From contig SKLD01000371.1 of assembly GCA_007123395.1 (NCBI GenBank), positions 1 to 11,234 of the forward strand: a DNA stretch of 11,234 nt, in the 5' to 3' direction. This DNA is from Opitutales bacterium (lineage in GTDB: Bacteria > Verrucomicrobiota > Verrucomicrobiia > Opitutales > Oceanipulchritudinaceae). Each line of letters opens with the position of its first letter. Positions within the stretch are counted from its first letter, which is position 1. The notes beneath the pieces were generated by a model that was given only the letters and a program-made list of their open reading frames with translations, was not told the origin of the DNA and searched no databases. Both the position numbers and the translations under genes were made by a program. Below are positions 1 through 6,685 of this stretch, piece after piece.

Positions 1-576
1 CTCGCCATCCTCGGCTGCAACAACGAGCGGGACGTGTGCGCGTCCTGCCACCCGCCCCTGTCGAGCGTGCGGGCACGGGCGCGGGAAATCGCGGAAACAG
101 GCATGGAAGAACTGCGCGGAATGCTGCGTGGTGAGGTGGTGCCGGAGACGTTGCGTCTCCGGCGGATGCCTCCCGGGCCGGTGGAGGAACGCGGCAGCAC
201 GGACATCGTTCTCGCCGTGAAGGCGCCGGAAATCAACGCCGCCCTGCGCCACATTCGCGATCACATCCATGAACCCCTCGGCGTGGACGACTTGCTCAAA
301 GTTTATGCGGGATCGCGGCGCAGCCTCGAACAGCGCTTTCGCTCGGCGCTCGGGCGGAGCCCCCTCGAGGAAATCCACCGCGTGCGCCTCAAGCGGATTG
401 AACAACGACTGCGCGACACGGACGACACGCTTTCGGAAATCGCCGCCGACTGCGGTTTGAGCGGACCGGGCGCGCTCGGCAATTTCTACCGCAAGCACCG
501 CGGCATCAGCCCCCGCACAATGCGCCGTCGAGCACATGCGGCGGCACCGGGCGCGGCCTTGTCACCTCGAAAATGA
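1..576 (+). CDS. XylR-type transcriptional regulator, AraC-family HTH (5' end missing)
   Basis: This is the C-terminal 191 residues of a sugar-responsive DNA-binding regulator; the reading frame is open from base 1, so the true start lies outside the window and GTG34 is not a credible start. The first ~20 residues end in PPLSSV, matching the end of the LacI-like periplasmic-binding sensor domain of XylR-family regulators. A GSTDIVL stretch (about residues 64-70) matches the family's conserved STD linker. The last ~110 residues form a typical AraC double HTH: a first helix pair around LGVDDLLK and SRRSLEQRF, and a second around DTLSEIAADCGLSG ending in the F-Y-R-K-H-R-G-I-S-P signature. Such proteins usually control a nearby sugar-use operon, which would lie upstream outside the window. 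The effector cannot be named. The stop is TGA at 574-576. The neighbouring A2M gene converges on it and is unlikely to be its target. Confidence 0.88.
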   Translation, partial: LAILGCNNERDVCASCHPPLSSVRARAREIAETGMEELRGMLRGEVVPETLRLRRMPPGPVEERGSTDIVLAVKAPEINAALRHIRDHIHEPLGVDDLLKVYAGSRRSLEQRFRSALGRSPLEEIHRVRLKRIEQRLRDTDDTLSEIAADCGLSGPGALGNFYRKHRGISPRTMRRRAHAAAPGAALSPRK

Positions 577-663
577 ACGTTCGCAGGGGAACGGCCTGCC
601 CGCTCCGGCGGTGGCGACTACGTAACGGCGGCGGCGGTAAAGGGACTCGGCGGGCTTCACGAC
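577..663. other. Convergent intergenic gap, no clear terminator
   Basis: These 87 bases separate the 3' end of the XylR-type gene from the 3' end of the A2M gene. A 5-bp perfect inverted repeat with a 6-base loop lies at 578-593 (CGTTC...GAACG), and GAACGTTC at 575-582 is itself a palindrome. Neither is followed by a T-run on either strand, so I do not call an intrinsic terminator. The rest is rich in GGCGGC-like triplets running in the same direction, which do not pair with each other. Confidence 0.4.
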
Positions 664-3600
664 TCACCGCTTTGCCTCCGGTTCGGCGACCTCGATGGCT
701 GCCGAGACGCTGTTGCCGCGGATGCGGGGCACATACATGGCGGAGGCGCGACCGGGGAGCACCTCGAAGCGGCCCGGAGTTTCAGCACGGAGGCGGTAGC
801 GGATTTCCCATGTGCCCTCGGGCAGGCGATCAATAAAGAAAACGCCGCCGCGCTCATGGATTTCCTGATACGTCGTCACCGTCCGCCGGAGATAGGGATT
901 GCGTCCGCCCCAGGCTTCGGTCAGACCGAGCGCCCGCTCACCGGGCGTGAGTTCCGCATAAAGGACCGGATCGACTCCGCGGGCCGCGACACGTTCGCCG
1001 CTGAAAATCTGCACCGTTTCGATACCGGCGGCACGGAAATCCTCCACCACGAGATACTCGAGGTCGGTCTTGGCCTCGAGCAAAAGAACGGCCTCAATCC
1101 GCTCGCCCACCGCCACTTTACCGCCTGCCGCAAGCGGCTCCAGCCTATCGCGGAAGCCGCGTAGCAGCGTGGGAATTTCCCGCACGCGGTAAAACTCCCG
1201 TGAGATGAAAAGCTCGTTGCCGGCGGGCTCAACGGGGGGCGACTCGATGTGGGTCTTTGTATCCACTCGGAAATACACGGGGCCATCTCCGGAGCGGCGG
1301 ATGATTTCGACGGTATTCGTCCCGTCGCGCAACATTGCGTTCGGCACTGTAGTGGTCCGCGCGCCCTCGAGAACGCGCGAGAGCGGAATGGAAACGCGTT
1401 GCAGATGCTCACCGTTGACGCGGATTTCAGCGTCGAGATCGCTCTCCAGCTCGCCCGACATGCGGAGATAGTCCGTAAGGGCGAGGACGGCTACGGAGGT
1501 GTCGCGCGTGTGGTCCCAGCGTGCCGCCGTGCGGTTGCGCGTAAGCCAGTTCATCGCCGGGACAACGAGTTCGTTGGAGGGATCGACAAGAACCATGGCC
1601 TGCAAGGCGAAGGCGGTTGCCTCCACAGGCGAGCGCCACCAAGTCCACCACTCGCGGGCGCGTCCCCAGTGCGCTGTCTGCAGCGTACCTTGTCGGCCGC
1701 CGCCAGTCATAGCGGAGGCGTCGGGGTGCTCCTCCAGACGCACGCTGTTGCGCAGATTGCGCAAGAGCAAGCGCGCGTCTTCCTCGAAGCCGAAGCGCGC
1801 CGCGACAAGAGCGAGCATCGCTTGGCCGTAGGCGCCAAGACCGGCGCGCTCGCGCATGAGATCGAGAAACGCGGCTGCTTCATGTGTTGTCGGTCGACCC
1901 GCCTCGACCGGTTCATACCGGGCGGAGAGCGCGTGCAGAATCCATGCGCGGAGCGGCGGCTGATTCTGCGTGCGGTTCAACTCTGTTTCAAGCCACCCGC
2001 GGGCGCGTCCGATCATGTCAGCATCGACCTCCACGCCCGCGTGCCGCACCGTTTCCAATGCCCACAGAACGTACGCAGTCATGTGCGTGTCGGCGCGGCC
2101 GCCCGGCATCCACGGCCAGGCGCCGGAAGACTCCTGCGTGTCGGCGAGACGCGCGAGGCCCGCCGCCACAACGGCGTCGAGATTATCGAGACCAGCCTCG
2201 TTTTCGGGAAGATGGTCCGGATGAATACCACCGAAGATGCCCGCCTTGACGGCATCGGCGGGAAAACCAAGGCTTCGCAGGGAGTGCGCGACGACCGCTG
2301 CCGGAAAGAAGCGGCTCGCCGTTTGTTCCACGCATCCGTAGGGAAACTCGATGAGGAACGGCAGCGCATCGAGAATCGACGTCGCGATACTCGGACTCAC
2401 TGTTATCTTCATCTGCGTCGCATCCGCATGGCGGTTCGCGGGCAGCTCGACCTCCGCACGAACACTGCCCCGCTCTGTTCGCCCGGCAAATCCGCTGTAG
2501 TGCCCGGCCCCATACGGATAGACCGGAAGCTTCAGCGAAACCGAATCGGCGGCGTTGCGCGAGCGCGCCGTCACACGCAGGTTAGCCTCGCCCGCCGACA
2601 ACGTGTTCGTCGTCCAGGTTACGCGACGCGTTTCGCCTCCCGGAATAACGAGTGTCTTTTCTGCGTCGCCTTGCAGAGCGAGCGGGCCGTCGATATGAAG
2701 TCCTGCGTGCACCTCGCGTTCGCGCGTGGAGTTGTTGGAGACCAGTGCCGTTATCACCGAACGGTCACCGGCGACGAGGAAGCGCGGCGGCAGCAAACGA
2801 ACGATGAGCGGGAGCTGCGTGACGACGGAGGCGCTGCCTTCGGCGAAACGTCCGCACCCGGCAACGCCGACGTAGGTCGCCCGCCAACGCGTGAGGTTGT
2901 CGGGGAAGGTCCATGACACCTCGGCCTTGCCCTCCTCATCGGTCACGATGTCCGGAAACCACGCCACCGTGGATTGAAAATCGGTGCGCAGGAGCGCTTC
3001 CGGGGCGGCATCCTCATGGCCGGCAACAAAGGCAGGTGCCGGGGCGCTTTCCGTCCGTGCCGCGAAGTACCCTTCTTCCGCCGCCGCATCCACGGTGAAG
3101 GGACTCAAATCGTAGATGGCTTCACCGGGCCTTGCCGCATCCATCCTGGCCTCCGTCCCATCCGGCGGCTCGTCGACTCCCGGCCGGAAGACCGGTTGCC
3201 ACTGAAAGCTGTTTACCGTGCGCAGGCGGATGTGCCGTTCATCAATGGCGAATATCTCCTCGATGCCCGCGAAACGCCGCGGCATGAGCGAGAAGACAGC
3301 ATCATCGGCGACACCGAGCGAGAGTTCGGCCCGCACCGCGTTGCCTTCCTCGTCGCGCACCCGGAGCGAGGCCGTGGCATCGCTCCGCGGTCCGTAGGTC
3401 CCGGCGTCAAAGGAAAGTTCGATGTCGAGCTTATGCGGTGCCCGCTCCACACGGACGCGGCGGTTGTCTCCGTAGACGGTGTCGCCGTAGACCATCGTGG
3501 CCGTCAGTCCGAGAGTCGGTGTGTCCGCCGTGGATGTATCGAGCAGCACAAGACGGGCGTTCCCGCTCATGCGGATAATTTCCCACTCGCGAATATCATT

Positions 3601-6582
3601 TTCCCCACGGAGCAGCAGGACAGTCCGCCCCGGGGCCTCCGTCGTGATTAAAACGGGCACTTGCTCCCCGGTGCGGTAGATCCGCTCGTCGAAATGCAGT
3701 TGCACGCCGGCCGGGCGGTATCCGATCCGCGAATCGCCCTCCGGAGTGACCCAGAAGACGGTCTCCGCGGTCACGGGCAGGCCGCGCCTCCCCTCGCTCA
3801 CCCACGTCGCCCGGTAATATCCCGGCTCCGGTGTTTCCATCGAGTAAAGCGCCCGTCCATCCGTGCTCGTCGTGAGGGTCACCTCGCCGATTGTCTCCGT
3901 GACAAACCCCTCTTCCTTCAACCGGTAGTCGCTCCGCGCGGATCCGAGAAGGGAGCGTTCAGGCAGGGCGCGGAACTCATCGCCCGAAATCTCGTTGCCG
4001 CGCCTTTGATGGATGTAGACTTGTCGCCAGCGCTCGCGCACGACAGTGAGACGCCCCTCGACCTCTTGTCCTTTGCCGTTGGCGTCAACCGCCTCGACAT
4101 GCATGCGGGCGCGGTCGCCGGGCCGCAGAAGAGAGCGTTCGGCATAAAGCGAGACCCCGTATGGTTGCCGGGAAACATGAAAAGAGGCGGTTTTGCGGGT
4201 CTCGCGCCCGGAAGCGTCACGCACCGAGATATCGAGCGTGTAATGAAAGTCGGCGTCGTCTTCGAGATGCGTCGGCACTTCGAATGAAGCCGTGCCGCGC
4301 GCGTCGGTACCCAACGCAATGAAATCTACCCGCTCCGCGCCACTGCCGTAACCGCCTGTGTATCCGCGCGTCGTGCCCGCCCGGCCCTGCGCCATCCACG
4401 GAAAGTAAGCGCGCTGCCGCCGGTCGACACGAATCTCGACCTCGGCGTCGCCGACCGGGCCGCCCGCAAAGTAACGCACTTCCACCCGGCCCGTGACGGT
4501 CTCGCCGAGCGCGAAAACCGGGTATTCGACGTCACTCTCCGCGCCATCGAACGCGATCCCCACCTCGAATTCGGGAACCCGGAAAGATTCGACGACAAAG
4601 AGGTCCGCCGACCGCAGGACCGAACCTCCCCGTCGCAAAAGAATACGGTATGGACCGGGCCGCGCCTCGGGGCTCAACTCCAATGTGCCATGCGCCGTCC
4701 CGAACTCGCTCAACTCCAAGTCGCCCGCCGCAACGGCATCGCCCCGGTTGTCCCGGATCTCATACGTGTAGGCGGACTCTTCGGGCATAACGAAGGCGCC
4801 GTCCCGCAGTTCGCGGAGGATGGCGCGCCAGCGGACGGTCTCGCCCGGGCGGTAGAGCGGACGGTCGGCGTAGGCATGCGCGCGAATACCCCCGCCGCCG
4901 TCGGGTGCCGACCACCATGGTCCGCCCGCGAGCATGGAACGCAGGACGGCGGGCCCGAGCGCGGTGTCCGCCACGGCAAACATTCGCGCGCGCCGCGGGA
5001 CGTCGGGCCAGTCGAAGACGGCCACACCATCGGCGTCCGCACGGGCGGAAACGGACTCGCGGCGCGTCTCCAAACGACCGTCGAAACGCTCCGTCCAAAA
5101 GAAAGAAACCGCGAATTCCGCTTCGGCCACGGGCGCTCCCGTCGTGCTGTCGACGGAGTGGAGAAGGATCCGGTCACCCGCATGGGCGACAAGCGCCGCC
5201 TCCGTGATGAGAAGCAGTTGCACAACGCTCTTTTCTCCGCCGCCGACTTCGACAAGGTAGAGCCCGGCGGAAAGGGGTTCAGGTAAAACAATGCGCTCCT
5301 CCACAGGCAGGTGCGGACGCTCCGGCGCTTTGGCCAAGCGGCTCGTCCAGAGCGGTTCAGCGCCCTCTGCGACGAGGCTCGCGCGGTCGAGATCATCGGG
5401 ATTGGCCCCGCGGAGTTTGTCCGGTGCGGTACGCCAGACGCGGGCCTCGACGGCCTCGATGTTGCGCCGCACCACCCTGAAATGCACCTGGGCGTCCGGT
5501 TTAAAGGTATGGCTTACGACGGCTTTGAGATCCGGCTTGCGGATACGCTCGATCGCCTCGCTTGCGCGGTCCTGTAGGACGCTCAAGCCCGCGCCGGGAT
5601 CATCGCGCCCGTAGCCGCGGCGCTCGGGACCGCGGCGGCGGAAGACGTCACGTTCTGCCGTCGGCAGCTCCGGGCCGATTTCCGCCAATCTCCCGAAGAC
5701 CTCCACGGCAGCGGCGAAATCCGGCTCAAGGACGAGGCGCCCGCGCTGTGTGTAGCGGCTGTGACCGTGACGGGACAACCAATCACCGCGGGCGTAAAGC
5801 GCAGCGGCCTCGAGCGCGGTACCCTTTGCCGCGGTAACAGCGGCGGCGAGGGCGTCGCCCGCCCGCTGGCGTGATCGACTGTCGGCCCCGAACCGTTGGC
5901 GATGATCGGCGAGAAGGAGGTTCGCCCGCGCCCGGTCTTCGCCCGTTTCGGCTATTCGCGCGGCATCTTCCAGCCATGCCCGCGAGCCGAGGCGTCCGAA
6001 TCGGGCCGACACCCCAAGACCGTCTCTTCCGCCCGCCGCCAGTGCGAAGACCGTTGCGAGAAACGCCTCCCGCGCCGCCTCAATGTCCGGCGACCCGGCG
6101 TGATAGTCGAGCGCGTCGCGGAATGCCTCGCGTGCGTGCTCGTCGTCGCCCGCCACGTCGATATAGAGCCACCCGAGGGCCTCGCGCATGGCAGCCCATT
6201 CCGCGCCGGGCCCGCCCCCTCTCTCCCACTCGGCCCGCGTCAGCGCATTGAGCGCCGCAAAGTCCTCCCTGTCCTCCTCCGCAAGACTGCGCCAAGGGGG
6301 CCAGCCCTCGGCTTCCGCGCGAGCGAGAAGGCGCGCTTCGTGGAGCCGAAAACGCACGTGCCGTCTCTCCGCCGCGGATAAGTCCCCGGCGTCCGCGAGA
6401 GCGGCGTAGGCGTCGCGCGCGAGTGCGAAGCTCCCCTCGGCAAGAAGCGCGTCGGCTTTCGCAAGAGGGTCAGTGTCAGCGGGTGCCTCCGGTGCCTCGC
6501 CCGCGGCCTGCCCCGCGAGTGCGGCAAGCGCGGCCGCAGCGAAAACGATCTGAATCCATGAAAAACGATTGCAGCCAAACAT
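664..6582 (-). CDS. Exported thioester-containing alpha-2-macroglobulin family protein
   Basis: The product is 1972 residues, longer than the ~1650-residue E. coli homologue (YfhM/ECAM). A2Ms are thought to trap attacking proteases: cleavage of a bait region exposes a Cys-Gln thioester that bonds the protease. I chose ATG 6582 because it gives a clean signal peptide (MFGCNRFSW, then a hydrophobic Ala-rich core, likely cleavage near AAG/EA) and has GGTGGA 8 bases upstream. ATG 6591 is possible; the frame stays open to 6882 but runs into dsbD. There is no lipobox, so the protein is probably soluble in the periplasm or secreted. In order: helical TPR-like region (~30-330); macroglobulin domains including DRPLYRPGE (573-581), FRVPEFEV (~667-674) and SLLRPGD (~817-823); VADDAVF (~1091-1097); a putative bait region (~1105-1200); the A2M domain (~1203-1290, with AWFPD and NLTRWR); the thioester GCVEQ (Cys1417, Gln1420) in a helical domain (~1400-1700); and a C-terminal macroglobulin-like domain. 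No pbpC, its usual partner, is present here. Confidence 0.93.
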   Translation of the reverse strand: MFGCNRFSWIQIVFAAAALAALAGQAAGEAPEAPADTDPLAKADALLAEGSFALARDAYAALADAGDLSAAERRHVRFRLHEARLLARAEAEGWPPWRSLAEEDREDFAALNALTRAEWERGGGPGAEWAAMREALGWLYIDVAGDDEHAREAFRDALDYHAGSPDIEAAREAFLATVFALAAGGRDGLGVSARFGRLGSRAWLEDAARIAETGEDRARANLLLADHRQRFGADSRSRQRAGDALAAAVTAAKGTALEAAALYARGDWLSRHGHSRYTQRGRLVLEPDFAAAVEVFGRLAEIGPELPTAERDVFRRRGPERRGYGRDDPGAGLSVLQDRASEAIERIRKPDLKAVVSHTFKPDAQVHFRVVRRNIEAVEARVWRTAPDKLRGANPDDLDRASLVAEGAEPLWTSRLAKAPERPHLPVEERIVLPEPLSAGLYLVEVGGGEKSVVQLLLITEAALVAHAGDRILLHSVDSTTGAPVAEAEFAVSFFWTERFDGRLETRRESVSARADADGVAVFDWPDVPRRARMFAVADTALGPAVLRSMLAGGPWWSAPDGGGGIRAHAYADRPLYRPGETVRWRAILRELRDGAFVMPEESAYTYEIRDNRGDAVAAGDLELSEFGTAHGTLELSPEARPGPYRILLRRGGSVLRSADLFVVESFRVPEFEVGIAFDGAESDVEYPVFALGETVTGRVEVRYFAGGPVGDAEVEIRVDRRQRAYFPWMAQGRAGTTRGYTGGYGSGAERVDFIALGTDARGTASFEVPTHLEDDADFHYTLDISVRDASGRETRKTASFHVSRQPYGVSLYAERSLLRPGDRARMHVEAVDANGKGQEVEGRLTVVRERWRQVYIHQRRGNEISGDEFRALPERSLLGSARSDYRLKEEGFVTETIGEVTLTTSTDGRALYSMETPEPGYYRATWVSEGRRGLPVTAETVFWVTPEGDSRIGYRPAGVQLHFDERIYRTGEQVPVLITTEAPGRTVLLLRGENDIREWEIIRMSGNARLVLLDTSTADTPTLGLTATMVYGDTVYGDNRRVRVERAPHKLDIELSFDAGTYGPRSDATASLRVRDEEGNAVRAELSLGVADDAVFSLMPRRFAGIEEIFAIDERHIRLRTVNSFQWQPVFRPGVDEPPDGTEARMDAARPGEAIYDLSPFTVDAAAEEGYFAARTESAPAPAFVAGHEDAAPEALLRTDFQSTVAWFPDIVTDEEGKAEVSWTFPDNLTRWRATYVGVAGCGRFAEGSASVVTQLPLIVRLLPPRFLVAGDRSVITALVSNNSTREREVHAGLHIDGPLALQGDAEKTLVIPGGETRRVTWTTNTLSAGEANLRVTARSRNAADSVSLKLPVYPYGAGHYSGFAGRTERGSVRAEVELPANRHADATQMKITVSPSIATSILDALPFLIEFPYGCVEQTASRFFPAAVVAHSLRSLGFPADAVKAGIFGGIHPDHLPENEAGLDNLDAVVAAGLARLADTQESSGAWPWMPGGRADTHMTAYVLWALETVRHAGVEVDADMIGRARGWLETELNRTQNQPPLRAWILHALSARYEPVEAGRPTTHEAAAFLDLMRERAGLGAYGQAMLALVAARFGFEEDARLLLRNLRNSVRLEEHPDASAMTGGGRQGTLQTAHWGRAREWWTWWRSPVEATAFALQAMVLVDPSNELVVPAMNWLTRNRTAARWDHTRDTSVAVLALTDYLRMSGELESDLDAEIRVNGEHLQRVSIPLSRVLEGARTTTVPNAMLRDGTNTVEIIRRSGDGPVYFRVDTKTHIESPPVEPAGNELFISREFYRVREIPTLLRGFRDRLEPLAAGGKVAVGERIEAVLLLEAKTDLEYLVVEDFRAAGIETVQIFSGERVAARGVDPVLYAELTPGERALGLTEAWGGRNPYLRRTVTTYQEIHERGGVFFIDRLPEGTWEIRYRLRAETPGRFEVLPGRASAMYVPRIRGNSVSAAIEVAEPEAKR

Positions 6583-6685
6583 AGTGTACATCCACCGAAC
6601 AGACCGGATCCGAGGCGAAAACGCTCGATTTGGCGAAAAGATTCGGGCGGAATAACCCGTTCCGTAGCCACTCCCATTCCTGAAT
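6583..6685. promoter_or_regulatory. Shared divergent upstream region of the A2M and dsbD genes
   Basis: The 103 bases between the two start codons must carry the promoters for both genes, unless these lie inside the coding regions. An 8-bp direct repeat, GGCGAAAA, occurs at 6614-6621 and 6632-6639, 18 bases start to start, and could be an operator. For dsbD, TTGGCG at 6630-6635 with AATAAC at 6651-6656 is a weak promoter-like pair with a short 15-base spacer. I found no convincing -35/-10 pair for the A2M gene. There is no recognisable Shine-Dalgarno in front of the dsbD ATG. Promoter locations are therefore inferred, not read directly. Confidence 0.4.
6591..6596 (-). promoter_or_regulatory. 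Ribosome binding site supporting the A2M start at 6582
   Basis: On the minus strand the sequence reads GGTGGA, then eight bases, then the ATG at 6582. The alternative in-frame ATG (6589-6591) overlaps this motif and would leave GGTGG directly against the start codon, which is too close. This favours the start at 6582, although it is only a partial match to a Shine-Dalgarno sequence. Confidence 0.45.

Noticed and set aside
37..51. CASCH, a match to the CxxCH heme c motif
   Set aside because: It falls in the sensor-domain end of a cytoplasmic regulator, aligned to the family's usual segment before PPLSSV, so covalent heme attachment is not expected. The extra cysteines are odd but probably incidental.
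573..836. A small frame starting with an ATGA overlap at the end of the XylR-type gene
   Set aside because: The overlap looks like translational coupling, but most of the frame runs antisense through the A2M C-terminus and the product is a low-complexity Arg/Gly-rich sequence with no family resemblance.
1249..2916. A 555-codon open frame on the plus strand, antisense to the A2M gene
   Set aside because: It lies entirely inside a gene with clear family motifs (thioester, A2M domain), its translation shows no recognisable domain and is rich in Arg/Gly/His/Cys typical of the antisense of GC-rich genes, where stop codons are rare.
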